The notes below the pieces were generated by a model. It ran no database searches and was not told the origin of the DNA. It saw nothing but the letters and a program-made list of their open reading frames with translations. Both the position numbers and the translations under genes were made by a program. Shown here one piece after another: positions 23,781 through 35,350 of a stretch of 64,000 bases of DNA (position 1 is its first letter; the number at the start of each line of letters is the position of its first letter). The DNA comes from Nepenthes gracilis (Eukaryota; Streptophyta; Magnoliopsida; Caryophyllales; Nepenthaceae), in assembly GCA_033239525.1 (NCBI GenBank), contig BSYO01000033.1:9849501-9913500 (forward strand), given 5' to 3'.

Positions 23781-26700
23781 TTACAGCAAGCTGTCTGCCC
23801 TAGAAGGCAGCCTTCTAAAGAAGCACAGAGCTTGGCAAGGCAGCTTGCTCCTGAACCTTGGTGGCCTCAGCGCATAAACCCCCGACAGAGCAACCACAAC
23901 CCTGATCGGCACAGCGTAGAAACCAACAGCAGCCACTAAGCAGAACACTACGAACAACAAGGTGGCCCGAGGATCCCTCCAGCTAAGCAATGCCTGAAGC
24001 CTCTCCCCTTGGGTGGCCATATCCCCAACCACAGTCTGAATCCGCCCCGCCACACTCCTCAGCCTGTCGTACCTCATCCTCACAATCTCAGCACTCCGGC
24101 TGGTCGGGAAAGTGTCGAACTCCTCGTCGAGCTCGTCTGGGCACACACTATCCACATGCGACAGCCGCATGTCCATGTGGGGCGGCTGAGAAGGCCTGGA
24201 CTTATACCTCCAAATCCCCAAGCATGCCATGTAGATCAACACTGTTGGCATAATCAGCTCAGGCAGCAATACAAGCAAGAGGAATATCATCACAAATACT
24301 GCCGAAAAAATCGGCCTATTCCAGCCCCGGATGGCCTTGAGCCACCTTGCCATCGCCACAACGCCCGAGAGCACATTCATGAGCCGGAAGAAATTAGCCT
24401 TGCTCCTCCTCATGCTCCACAGGTGAGAATCATGATCAAGCATATATTCCACCACCTCTCTCCCCAGGGGTGGCTCTGCCCTGTTAAGCCTCATCGCAAC
24501 CACGCTCATCGTCTGGTGCCTCAGACTATCCAACTGATTGACAGACATGGGATTCACATAGTGCATTTTTGGCAGCAGGGGTGAAGTATAAATATGAAGC
24601 AGGTTGGCAACGTTGGCACAAGAAAACCGCACTGCCAAATGGAGCTCCCCCATCTTCTTCACCCCAGAAGTGTGCAGCATCAGAAGGGGATAGGAATGTG
24701 TGTAAACTCGATCGGTCTCTAGAGTTGACAGCCGAATCCTGACCCTGCCGATCCGGGAATCCCGCCCTCCACCTCCAGTGCTTGCCCCGGTTGCCACAAT
24801 GTTCTTCTCGTATCTGCAATTGTCAAACACCCCAATTGTGATCACAGTGCAGGGATCAAATACTTCCCATGTGTACTGTTCGTTCCACTTGGGGGACAAG
24901 CTGTCAACCACAGTGCGTGTCCTCACCCATTTCTGCCCGTATTTGGCAACACAATAAGCATCCGTGGTGGCACCTTTGTGCTCCTTGACTTTCATGGGCA
25001 TCAGCCCTGCCGCCCCTAGAATGCCAAGCTCAAGCACACCCACGTGCTGCCGCCAGAGCTGCTTGGCGGTAGGCTGGCGGTCACTGCTGTACATGGTGGT
25101 CTCGTCGAGCACGTGGTAGCCTCCGTCTAAGGAGGCGCAGATATGGATTCTAGAGGAGAATCTGGTGGCCGCCCCTCCTTTTGAATGATCTGTCAAGTTC
25201 CTGTCGAGGTTAAGCCACCGGGAAGGGACTAATTTCTCATCCCATCTTCTTTCCACGGCAGCCACCGGCAGAACCACCCTGCCCACAACCTCCTCACGGC
25301 CTGGTCCGAGGCGGTCCTCCACTGATATCAACACATAGTCGTCAAATGGCTCTGCTACTACAAAAATTAAGTCTTCATTCCAATAGGGATTTGAGAGGCT
25401 CCTGGTTGAGCTAGCAGGGGAGATTCGTGTCCTTAGCATCTGGTTTTGAACTTGAACTTTCACTAGAAATGATGGGTATCTCATCAAAGAGGAAGCCTTC
25501 TCACCCAAAATTACGTCTTGTGCTTCAATAATGGTCATCCTCAAGTACCATAATTTAGGAGAGACGTACACTTTGGATTTGATTGAACAGAGACTATCAA
25601 AATGGACATTTGCTGACTTTGAATGCCACGCTTCTGCAAAAGCTTCATCTGCCTGGGTGCCAAACCATATGGAAACCATAACCTCACCTCCTTTTAACTT
25701 GTCTCCCTTCTTGTCTTCCATTTTGTACCATTGCGGAGCAAGTTGGCTATCAGGGGGCACCCTTCTTGGAACCTCATTCAAATCAAACCAAACCCTGCCC
25801 ATACAGTCATCTTTATCCCTCTCCTTGACAAAAATTTCAACCATTGATGACTGAATACAGTCTCTGGAGAAAGCAAAAACCTGATCCCATTCAGCATTGT
25901 TTGAGCTTACCCTCTTCGTAATCCCCTTGTAGTTCCCTAGTTTTACCTCTGCTAAAACCTCTGCACTAGCAAACAATGATAAATCGCGGGCTTTAACTAC
26001 TCTAACATAGAGATATTGCATTTGCTCCACAAGGTCGTAAGTTGAACTAGTTTTGTCCTTGTTCAATGGGCCACCACCAAGGTGAGGATTTGTCTCCTTC
26101 AGAGAAAACTCATGAGATCCATCTGAGTATACACTCCCAACACCAGGTAGGATGCCTCCACCACCGCCGGAAACGCCGCTGGAAGGAATGGGCACGGCGG
26201 GAGTGGGAAGAGTAGCGATGAAAACAGGCTTAGTTTCACCTGGGTGGTTTGGGTCCCCTGTTTCTGCATGCTGCTGATGAGAGCCCTGTTGGTGACTCTG
26301 CTTGTTCCTGTTTTCCTCAATCTGTTGCTGCTGCTGCTGAACGGTCATGGCAGTGCTGGGCAGCTGAATCTTCTTATTCTTCTTGGAAAAACTTGAAGGA
26401 GAAGAAGCGGTGTTATTAGCAATGACTTGTTTGGTTTCTTCTTTTGCAGAGAGATAAAGCTTCAAACTTATCTCGCCTCTGACATGAGAGAACAAGCTCC
26501 TCTTATCAAGTGTGTAAAGCTGTGCCATCTCTTCCCCTTTTTTTGCTACGCTTGACCCGGAAATCCTAACTTTGCCCAAAAAATTTCTGCTGTTGCTAGA
26601 CCTCTTTTCGTTGAAGACATTGACCTCTATGGTTCTGTAAGGGAGTTCTGCGGCGTCGCTTACACGGAAAACAAGCTTCTCATTCCAAACAGGGTTGAGG

Positions 26701-26831
26701 TCTTTAAATTTCACTTGAGTTCTGAGTCTTTGATTTTCAAACTCAACTTCTACAAATGGAGATGAAGAGCCCTCACCGTCTTTGGGCATCAGATTGTGTG
26801 CTCCTATCACTTCCACCACTAGCTTCTCCAT
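23781..26831 (-). CDS. MCTP: MCTP: multiple C2 domain and transmembrane region protein, QUIRKY/FTIP-like
   Basis: This intact, intronless frame of 1016 codons encodes a plant MCTP, a family that tethers ER to plasma membrane, commonly at plasmodesmata, and acts in cell-to-cell signalling and trafficking. An N-terminal C2 domain (about 1-130, 'MPKDGEGSSSPFVEVEF', 'DLNPVWNE') is followed by a low-complexity linker (about 135-265) with six Gln (165-170) and a Gly run. Three more C2 domains follow (about 270-395, 425-565, 597-735). The C-terminal phosphoribosyltransferase-C region (about 775-1016) contains 'EPPLGREVVEYMLD', two hydrophobic membrane segments (about 841-874 and 956-985), 'DELDEEFDTFPT', 'RYDRLRSVAGR' and the family ending 'FFRRLPSRADSLL'. 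The start is secure: an in-frame TAA lies six codons upstream, and no other Met precedes the C2 core. Length is normal and single-exon structure is typical of the family. The exact orthologue within the QKY/MCTP14-16 branch is undecided. Confidence 0.97.
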   Translation of the reverse strand: MEKLVVEVIGAHNLMPKDGEGSSSPFVEVEFENQRLRTQVKFKDLNPVWNEKLVFRVSDAAELPYRTIEVNVFNEKRSSNSRNFLGKVRISGSSVAKKGEEMAQLYTLDKRSLFSHVRGEISLKLYLSAKEETKQVIANNTASSPSSFSKKNKKIQLPSTAMTVQQQQQQIEENRNKQSHQQGSHQQHAETGDPNHPGETKPVFIATLPTPAVPIPSSGVSGGGGGILPGVGSVYSDGSHEFSLKETNPHLGGGPLNKDKTSSTYDLVEQMQYLYVRVVKARDLSLFASAEVLAEVKLGNYKGITKRVSSNNAEWDQVFAFSRDCIQSSMVEIFVKERDKDDCMGRVWFDLNEVPRRVPPDSQLAPQWYKMEDKKGDKLKGGEVMVSIWFGTQADEAFAEAWHSKSANVHFDSLCSIKSKVYVSPKLWYLRMTIIEAQDVILGEKASSLMRYPSFLVKVQVQNQMLRTRISPASSTRSLSNPYWNEDLIFVVAEPFDDYVLISVEDRLGPGREEVVGRVVLPVAAVERRWDEKLVPSRWLNLDRNLTDHSKGGAATRFSSRIHICASLDGGYHVLDETTMYSSDRQPTAKQLWRQHVGVLELGILGAAGLMPMKVKEHKGATTDAYCVAKYGQKWVRTRTVVDSLSPKWNEQYTWEVFDPCTVITIGVFDNCRYEKNIVATGASTGGGGRDSRIGRVRIRLSTLETDRVYTHSYPLLMLHTSGVKKMGELHLAVRFSCANVANLLHIYTSPLLPKMHYVNPMSVNQLDSLRHQTMSVVAMRLNRAEPPLGREVVEYMLDHDSHLWSMRRSKANFFRLMNVLSGVVAMARWLKAIRGWNRPIFSAVFVMIFLLLVLLPELIMPTVLIYMACLGIWRYKSRPSQPPHMDMRLSHVDSVCPDELDEEFDTFPTSRSAEIVRMRYDRLRSVAGRIQTVVGDMATQGERLQALLSWRDPRATLLFVVFCLVAAVGFYAVPIRVVVALSGVYALRPPRFRSKLPCQALCFFRRLPSRADSLL

Positions 26832-27130
26832 TTCTTCTCCTCTGTTTTACCTATTGGGTGTGTATAAGCAGGGAGAGAGGAAAAATGAAGACACGAAAAG
26901 AGAAGAGAAGGTTGGCGCGGACGGAAGCAAATAGAGAGGGAAATGGGGACAAATAGGAGGCCGAAGAGAAGGTAAAATAGAGACAGAACAGTAATGCAAC
27001 AGCGAGCAGAGTATTTGTTGTGACGGGGGAGACAGACAGCCAGTAATGCTCTGGGAAAAAAAAAAATCCCCAGTTCTGCTAATTGAAAAAAAAAATAAAT
27101 GGTGGAGACCCGGGCAACATCAACCATAAT
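26832..27130 (-). promoter_or_regulatory. 5' flank and probable leader of the MCTP gene
   Basis: The minus strand immediately upstream of the start codon is pyrimidine-rich with CTTTT and CTCTCC runs, as plant 5' leaders often are. The start context is GAAGAAATGG (G at -3 and +4). No clear TATA box could be fixed. AT-rich DNA begins about 300 bp upstream. Confidence 0.4.
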
Positions 27131-30100
27131 TAATAAACATGCAAGCTAGTGTGTTAATTAAAATTGCTTTTAAATTTTAATTGGAAAATTAACTTTAAAT
27201 GATATAATTACATGTTCTATTTTATAATTTTATAATTAAATTTATTTGGTATATAATTATGATGCATTCTTATATTTAAATTATTATATAAATTAAAAAG
27301 ACACTTAGTTTTTTTCAGTGGATCAAATTGAAGTGAATTTAATCTTCGTTATTGAGAATTTAGATCTTACACACTGCAATTAAAAAATATGATGTCAGAG
27401 AATTGATGTGATTTACTTTTCAATATATTTTCTAACACATAATTTAAAAATTTTTCCACAAAAAAGGATAGATGTGATGATATTAAAACGATAAGTGAAT
27501 GCATAAAGGAATTGAGTGTGGACTGAACGATTAGGTTTTGATAATTGTGCTTGATGTAGAACGACTTGGAGATACACTTGATTGAGAGCGGCATAAAGAT
27601 GGAGATGTGCTTGATTGGGATTATAGGGTGAGAATGTGCATACTGTTGGATACGGCTAGGAGAGAGAGAAAGATCTGGTCGTCGATGAGTGGCATAGTGA
27701 GTGAGACGTGCGCTCATGGGTTTAAGTAGTCTCGGGAAGAGGGAGTCATTTGCTCTTTCAGGGGTGCTCGAGTGCATAAGTTTGCTTTTTTTAGGGGGTT
27801 TGAAGAGGTAGGATTGCTTGTCGCTTCTTATAAGGGTGAAAAGGTATTTATAGTTTGTGGAGGCAATTCAACCTCCTTTAGATTTTACGACTAGTGATAG
27901 CTGCCTATACAGATGCACGAAGCTATTTAGGTGACTATAAATGCTTACTATGGCAACCGTTACTGTTGGCCAGTTATTCATTTCTGCATTAGGATGATTC
28001 TGAAGATCTCCACTAGAGAGCTGCCTTCTTGAAAATGATTCGTTAAATGGAAATTGCCATTTGGGGTAGTGTGCAATCTTGGATAGAATATTCTTCAAAA
28101 AGTAACTACCGTATTAGAGAATTAGATAATCCTTAACGATATTCAGGGGGATATCTACTGAGTTTGTGTGGGGTGATTATGGCAAGTTTCTACAGTGCCA
28201 CCTATCAGTTAGTAAATTGGAGGTATTCTGTAAGACAACCCTAATTGCCTTTTTTTGTTAAGATTGACTCGGTCAACTTGCTTGGTCTCGGGCCTTTATA
28301 TGGCCACATTGTAGGCCGCTATCTTTTGGATCCTTTCTTTATTTTTGAGCTTAGTTTTTGGGCGGATCCACTTATGACTATACCCATCAAATTATAACAG
28401 AAGATAGAGATAGAAAACGATTTTACAAGAAATAGTCGGTAGAATGGTTCTTTAACCTAAAATTTACTCTATCAAATTTTATTATTTTTTTAAAAATAAT
28501 TCTTATCTCCATCTAATTTAATATAATATTTTAAAGTATAAAATATAAAACTTATTACTCTATCATAATTTTAAGATGCAGATTTTATATTAAATTTAAT
28601 TTTTTGAGATTAAAATTACATTTTTCATATTGTCTAATTATAAATGAAGTTCTAAATTTATTATTTTAAAATATAAGAAAATTTTTTAAAATAATATTAG
28701 ATAAAAAATAAATAATTTAATTAAATATGCAGTGCTGCTCCTCTTACAATAATATATTTCCATTCATAAAATGTTTATCACTAGCCGTTGTTATCTAAAT
28801 TGTGACTTTTGAAAGTATTTATCAAAAAAATTTGACAGTAAAATATTGATTTAGAAATTATACATCTTTTAATAGGAATATACTTTTTTAATCTTTATTA
28901 TTAAAAAATTAATAATAGAGATTAAAAGATATATATACTTTTTTTAAGATATTAAATATTTAATATGATAAAAAAATCAATAATTATTATTTAAATATTT
29001 TTTTAAATTTTTAATTTTTAACTATTAAATTTTTTATCTAATAAATAATTAGAAAAATGTAATAGAGAGATGCGACCGGTCGTCCCAAAGTGGCGTTTGC
29101 TTAGATATAATAAAGGGCTGTAAAAAAAAAAAAAAAGAAAAGAAAACGAGCGCGTGCGTGAGTAGGGAAGGCAGGCTCGTCGTCCGAGGTAAGAAGAACG
29201 ATATCTCCTCTCCAAAGCTCCTTTTATCTTAGGAAATTTAATCTTCGCAGTTTCCAGGCGCGTGATTCACGAATCCAGTTGCGCTCAACAAGCTTGGGCT
29301 ATTCTCCCTTGGGACTGCACTTGGACGCAGGAGATAACCACCTTCCCACCCACCCCCCCCCCACTGTCTGGGATGCGCGTGAAGCGCAACCGCTAATATT
29401 AGAAAATCGTTTGCCCCTGTGGGGGCCACTTTTTATTTTTTATTGATTCACATTCTTTCAGAAGCGTGGGGCACTGTCTTATCCCTGTTTATTCAATACT
29501 TGATAAAATTGTTTTACAAAAATCTGCATCATGTACATTAATTTATATTTATTTCTAGTAATATATAATTAAATTAATTTTCATAATGTGCATTTTTATA
29601 TGAAATTAGTTATAATTTAACGTAATATAATTTATATGTGATGTTATAAGTTATTATACTTACAGAATTTATACTATTACGATTTCATCACATGTGATTT
29701 AAAGTTCAAATCAACTTAAGCACACTATATTATTTGTTGTCATATCATATAGGGTTTAATTTATATAATTTATTAAAAAAATATTAATTGATAAAATCAA
29801 TATGACCTTATTATAGGTTAAAATTAATTTAGATTTAAAACATATATAATTTTAAATTAATTTTGGAAAAGAAAATATTTTTAACAATCCTAAATAGAAA
29901 TATGAGGTAAATAAGATAAATATAGTTATACTGCACGTAAATGAGAATCAATTTAATAAAAGAAAAGTTACTATATTGATACTTTTCTGGCCATATCTTT
30001 TTCCACTAATGAAAATCTCACACCTCCAACGTACTTGTTTGGATAAAAAGCCAATCAGTCTCATTAACAAAAATTACAAGCTATAAATTTAGGTACGTAT

Positions 30101-31042
30101 CAACAAGAATTAAGATTATGATTATCAATTCAACTAGAACGCATCAAATTATTTTTTTTCTAAAGAGCGTCATTCCTTTCAAGGGTAGTTTTCAAGAGCA
30201 TTTATGTGATTTCGGTAGATAAAAAAGGAACACAATTTTCTTTCTCCTATTGTTTCATAGTTGATTCTTCTATGTAGCTAATTCTTATTCTCCTCTCCTC
30301 CTCTTTCACTTCTATTCATTGATTGAGCTATTCCAAAACAATCTCAGTTTGAGATTTCTACACCTATTTCTTTTAAATATGGAAAGTGATTCTATTGCAC
30401 AAAGATCGGGAGATATTTTGTTGACTTCGGAACGTTTTTCTTGATGGTTGAATACGCGTGTCTATGGTTGAATTAGATTAACCATCCGTGAGTTAGCGCT
30501 GCTGCACACACAAGAAATAATTTGAATTGTCAATGGAACAGTGTGCAGTCTCAAAATCTGATGGATATAATTAAGTAGCTTTAATAATCGGAATTGTAGT
30601 GAAGCATAACTATTTATTTTGCCAAAATAGATAAGTTTAGATTTAGATAATATCTAATATATATATGTGTATTATCTCTTTGTCTTATGTGCTTGATGCC
30701 CACTCAACTTCGGACAGGTTGTACGATGAGATATTTCCTCTTGAAGGTCTACCAATCCTACTTGTAGAGTCAAAGCGATCGTTCAAATAGCACACAAGTG
30801 CAAAGAAGCCCCATGGGGAGATGATTCCAATGGATGGTCGATAAGAGATATGCACACAGTCAGTGTGCAAAAAGACTAGAATTCAGTTTGATGTGAACAA
30901 GAGTCTCAATAATGTCAAGGTTCTTGGCAAGACCGTTATTGTTGTAAACAACTCTAGATGAACTTTGAGGATCCTCAGGAGAAGTTAGATTTCACTTCTC
31001 TCATTTGGGATGTTAGATTGAAAAAATTTAATAGTTAAAATA
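27131..31042. other. Intergenic region upstream of MCTP, no supported gene
   Basis: No coding frame resembles a known family. 27370-28400 has the texture of old LTR sequence (AGGTATTTATAG at about 27843, a GA-rich block near 27660, GGATCCACTTATGAC near 28370), but ends were not found. 28400-29060 is very AT-rich. 29060-29450 is a GC-richer, non-repetitive-looking block with a 15-A run (about 29119-29133) and a 10-C run (29353-29362). 29470-31042 is AT-rich and then mixed sequence, ending at the target site of element E2. Confidence 0.45.
28876..28935. repeat. AT-rich hairpin
   Basis: Arms of about 27 nt (ATATACTTTTTTAATCTTTA and its near-complement ending TAATAGAGATTAAAAG) are separated by a short AT loop, with only a few mismatches. 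It could be a MITE core, but no target duplication was recognised. Confidence 0.4.
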
Positions 31043-32036
31043 TGTCACTAACCTGAATCCAAACAAGTCTAAATAATTCTATTTTATAAAGATTAAAATT
31101 CCAAATAATACAATAATAATTAACAAATTTTAAATTCGAGTAAAACAAAATAAACTTTCACATGACCGAATATGACAACTATAAAAATAATGATTTGCAC
31201 AGAATCTCATCAGATATCTATTCAAACAATACAATAAAAATAACTTACTCCACAAATATCACAAAGGAGGTGACAAATCATAACATAACAATAAAGCCTA
31301 ATATACAACAACCCAACTATTCTCAATATATAACTAGGGGCCCACATCCAGCTAAACTCAAAACGCAATATATATTTAATACATATCTGATATGAAAATA
31401 AAATAAAAACTTACCAAATAGATGAACGGCTATTTGATCGCATCCAAACTCATACAATATATCCAAATTCACTAATTTGAAGAAAAAATAAGCAAAAATA
31501 TAGGTTTAAAGTTTAGCAAGTATTTACATTATATATAATAATGTCTAAAATTAGAGAGATGGTCCATAAATACATTCAAACTGCATAAAAGACAAAAATT
31601 TAAAAATCTGACATTAAAAGTTTAAAGGTAATCTCATACTGAAATTATAGTACATATTAAAATATAGTCCCATCAGGACCGTACTTGATCAAAACGTGAT
31701 TCGAAATAAAATCACATAATCCAAATCATATTATAATCCATATGAAACATATATTGAATGAAACAAAGTTTGGTTTGAAATCACACAAACGAAATAGATT
31801 CTAGAATGAAATCATATATCCAAATATATGAGATTGATCAAATCCATCTTTGGGCAAATCGATAAATCTCAAACAAAATTTAAATATAAATCAATGTAGA
31901 AATATTAAGTATGCACAAAATTGAAAAACTAAAGACTAATTGATCAATTTGAGGAAGGGTTATATATATTTCTGATAACCTTAAATCATATCAACTACTA
32001 TTTAGACCTATGGGTAGGGTCGTCCATATACACTCT

Positions 32037-33022
32037 TGTTAGAGACATTTGTCTAATTGGCATATTCCGTGACCATATGTTTATAGTATTGATGTGGGGT
32101 TGTGGGTTGTCGGGTTAAAGTCCATTCGGTCCGCCCTCCAGTCGCTCGAGGCCATCCAAAGACTGCTCGCTCGCCATGAGCTCGATTCCCGCTCGAGCGC
32201 AAAAACCAATAGGGTGGCCGCTCGAGCCGAAAATCTAGTAGGTCGCCCGCTTGCTGCTTGCCCCTTAGCCGCCCGCCGCGCGCTCGAGCCCCGCTCGAGC
32301 GCCGGTGCAACGGGCAAAATTTTTGAACACGTTTTTAGCTCCACTATAAATTCATACCTTATTTTCTTGAAACCCTAAACACGCCACAGCCTCAATGGAT
32401 AATTTTTGAAGTCTTCAAACTTGAGAGAAAAGCCTTTCATGCATCATTGATTTAGTCTCTCTTGAGAAAACCAAAAGTCACAACCTTGAGACTCATGTTC
32501 TAAAGAGTTTTCTCATCACTTTTCTTTCACCATTGAAACTTTGTCTTCTACCTTCGTTGGAGAAGTCGGTACGTTGAAGAAGGAGATCCGTTCGTGATTG
32601 GAAATTCAAGTGGCACGAGAGGGAAGATTGGCGTGAAGACCGGAAGGAGTCCGGTTCCGTTGCTGCGGGCAAATCCAAGGAGTTCCTTGGTAGGGATCAT
32701 AAGACGGGAGTAAGTCGGCTAGGTTAGCGCGTCGTTACCACCCGGTCTGTAAGTTGATTTTCATAGTGCAGTTCTTCCCTGGCCGTTGAAGCCCGGTGTG
32801 TTTTTCTCGATACCGTGGTATCGAAGTTTTCATTTCGTCACCAAAAATCGTGTCATTATTATTATTGTTCATTATTATCTATATTGTGTATACTTGTTGT
32901 CTCGTTAGCATCTAGAAATAAATATCCTTTATGTGTATCGGATATTTATTATATTGCTTCCGCTATACTTTTAACGGGGTCGAAACTTGATTGTTTACGA
33001 TTAGCATAACGTGCTTTTTCAA
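32037..33022 (+). repeat. 5' LTR of the gag-only copia element (986 bp)
   Basis: Ends TGTTAGAGAC...GCTTTTTCA. The first 300 bp hold many CTCGAG palindromes. A TATAAA (32345-32350) follows, then a leader. It is about 60 bp shorter than the 3' LTR, chiefly from two length differences (near 32215 and 32265, against 35535 and 35610). Outside these the two LTRs are very similar. Confidence 0.92.
32345..32350 (+). promoter_or_regulatory. TATA box of the gag-only copia LTR
   Basis: TATAAA in the context CTCCACTATAAATTC, conserved in the 3' LTR at 35721-35726. It lies just downstream of the CTCGAG-rich segment. Inferred promoter. Confidence 0.6.
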
Positions 33023-33024
33023 TT

Positions 33025-33036
33025 GGTATCAGAGCC
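33025..33036 (+). other. Primer-binding site of the gag-only copia element
   Basis: TGGTATCAGAGC, the perfect initiator tRNA-Met-type site, 2 nt after the LTR end. Confidence 0.92.
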
Positions 33037-33064
33037 TTACCCCGATCCGCGACCCCCGATCTAG

Positions 33065-34915
33065 ATGTATACGAGTGGATCACTCTTCGTTCCTCCCTTC
33101 TTTGATGGGAGTAACTATGCCTATTGGAAGGTCCGGATGAGAGCCTTCCTAAAATCTCTAGATGAGCGTGTTTGGGCACGTACCCAAGTTGGGTGGACTC
33201 CACCCACTAGTTCCTCGGGCAACGAACCAAAAGCCCTATCTTCATGGACCAAAGAGGAACTTGATGCATGTAATTGGAATAGTAAGGGGTTATATGCTAT
33301 TTTTATGGCTGTCTCTCCCGATGAGTTTAACTGAATATCAATGTGTGAGACTTCTAAAGATGCGTGAGACATCCTAGAAATTACTCATGAAGGCACAAAA
33401 CTTGTCAAAAATTTAAAATTGCAAATGCTCACCACTAGATTCGAAGAGATAAAAATGAAAGATGATGAGACATTTGATGAGTTCTATGCTCAATTGAATG
33501 ATATAGTGAACTCCACATTCAATTTAGGCGAACGAATCCCGGAAAATAGAGTTGTTAGAAAAGTTCTACGATTGTTGCCTGAACGATTTAGACCCAAAGT
33601 GACGGCGATTGAAGAGAGCAAAGATTTAGATAAATTAAAAATTGAAGAATTTGTAGGGTCCCTACAAACTTATGAGCACACATTGCTACAATCAAAGAAG
33701 AATAAATCACTTGCTCTAAAATCAAGTAGGGAAGAGCGAATTCGGGACTCCGATGAAGAATCATGTAGCGATGACGATTTTTCATTATTTGTTAAGAATT
33801 TTAAAAAATTCTTAAAGAAAAATAATTCTTCATCAGAAAAATTGGATGTGGACTTAAAACGATCACATAAATTTGAGAAGAAAGACCGACGAGAGAGTAA
33901 GGACTACAAATCGAAACTACCCAAGGAGTCCAATGCCATGAGTGTAAAGGCTTTGGCCATTATCGGGCTGAATGCCCAAACCTTAAACGCTAACAAGGTC
34001 AAGTCTTGAAACTTAATGTGACCTTGAGTGATGACGAAGAAGAAGTGGGTGAAAAATGTTCTGAAGATGGCCCTGTCAAGTACATGGCCTTTATGACCTC
34101 AATGTGTGACAATGCCTTAGAGAATATCAATCAATCTGATGACTCTGAGGTCGAGTCAAAAGCTGAATTTGATGGCCTTCAAGAAGCATATGATAAACTG
34201 TTTAGGGAATGTTTGAAAGTAAAGAAATTAAATAGAACCCTAAATGGTAGGATCATAGATTTGGAAAAAGGAAACGTATCTTTTAATCCGAGTTAGATTC
34301 TAAAACTCAATAAATTGAGAATCTGAAAGTCTCATTTACTAAGCAAATAACAACTTTAGAATCTGAACTTGAGGCCTCTCGAAAAGATTTGAGACAATTC
34401 TTAAATGGGTCTACAAAATTAGATCATATGCTCGAGTTAGAAAAAATTGGTGAAAATAAACAGGGTTTGGGGTATGTTGCGAATTTTGTACAAACTGATA
34501 TGAAACTTAAAACTATGTTTATTGCCGCCACGAAAATTTCACACAAACATGCCTACACACCCAAAGTCATCAAGGCCGTGCCTCAACGTGTGAATAACAG
34601 ATTTGGCTCAACTAATCTAGGTAATCATGAGGCTATGAACACTTCGTCCACCCCTAAGTTTGTGCCTACCTGTCATGCATGTGGAAAGTTGGTCACATTC
34701 GTCCACGGTGCTACACCATGAATCTTGTGCACAACCAAAGACCAGGGCTAAACATGAATAAACTTGTTGATCACCTTCAACATTTGGATACTCAAGTTAA
34801 AAGTTTGAATGCAAAAGTATATTCAGTGAGACAAGTTTGGGTTAAGAAAAGTAAGCTACATTACCCCTTGATCATTCGTGATAAAAAGGGGGAGATAATA
34901 CTTGATTCACTTTGA
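33065..34915 (+). pseudogene. SIRE-like copia gag with nonsense codons and frameshifts
   Basis: This gag pseudogene would encode the nucleocapsid precursor. The start at 33065 gives 'VPPFFDGSNYAYWKVRMRAF', the copia gag opening (DUF4219/UBN2 type). The frame is broken by TGA at 33332-33334 (probably from CGA) and TGA at 33365-33367 (probably from TGG), then continues from 33368 to 34009 with 'FEEIKMKDDETFDEFYAQLN' and 'LRLLPERFRPKVTAIEE'. A frameshift near 33930 moves the zinc knuckle 'CHECKGFGHYRAEC' (C-x2-C-x4-H-x4-C, complete) into another frame. That frame resumes from 34006 as an acidic region with 'SDDEEE' and a coiled-coil-like stretch. After more stops near 34296, recognisable gag continues to 'QVWVKKSKLHY' (about 34862), where gag meets protease in SIRE elements. 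Confidence 0.88.
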
Positions 34916-35338
34916 TAGGGGGAGCTTAGGGGAGACGAAGCGGAGCCTGCTTATTTTGGGGGAGTTTTTTGTTATTTTGGGGGTTTTTGTTATTTTCGTG
35001 ATTATTTCTGTTTATTATTACTGTTAGGGGGAGTATTGATTATTTTAGTTAGGGGGAGAATTGTTATATGTTATATTGATGTATGTACCATGCATGCTGT
35101 TATGTTTTTTGCTTTGTTGGTACTAGCCTTACTTGACCAGGAATCTGAAGTTCCACAGGCCGTCAATGCAAGTTTTCATCTGATCGCTTCAGCAGTTCTC
35201 GTATAGCTATTTACATTTTTTTGTCTCTTATGTATCACTAGGCGTAGGTTTTCATGTACACGGGTTCTATCTCGGTGGTGTCTGAACCTGTGATTCACTT
35301 GTATTTATTTATTTTCTGAGTTTTGCCATGGAATTGCC
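34916..35338 (+). other. G-rich spacer between gag and 3' LTR
   Basis: Non-coding. It carries repeated GGGGGAG tracts (near 34918, 34960, 35026 and 35053) resembling the true polypurine tract at 35339-35350. It corresponds to the 3' non-coding part of SIRE-type elements, joined here directly to gag. Confidence 0.6.
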
Positions 35339-35350
35339 AAAGGGGGAGAT
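35339..35350 (+). other. Polypurine tract of the gag-only copia element
   Basis: AAAGGGGGAGAT directly before the 3' LTR TGTTAGAG. Confidence 0.9.

Noticed and set aside
24009..24584. 191-codon plus-strand frame antisense to the MCTP gene
   Set aside because: It is the shadow of a well-conserved coding region on the other strand. It is rich in His/Pro and shows no domain.
27367..27777. 136-codon minus-strand frame upstream of MCTP
   Set aside because: No recognised domain, biased composition, and the region has the texture of old repeat sequence.
29119..29362. Poly(A) run followed by GC-rich DNA, considered as a processed pseudogene or a gene start
   Set aside because: No matching direct repeats were found around the A run, and no coding frame follows.
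32053..32378. Arg/Ser-rich frames in the GC-rich part of the copia LTR (also 35490-35725)
   Set aside because: They arise from CTCGAG-palindrome sequence in the LTR, open on both strands, and are broken by length differences between the LTRs.
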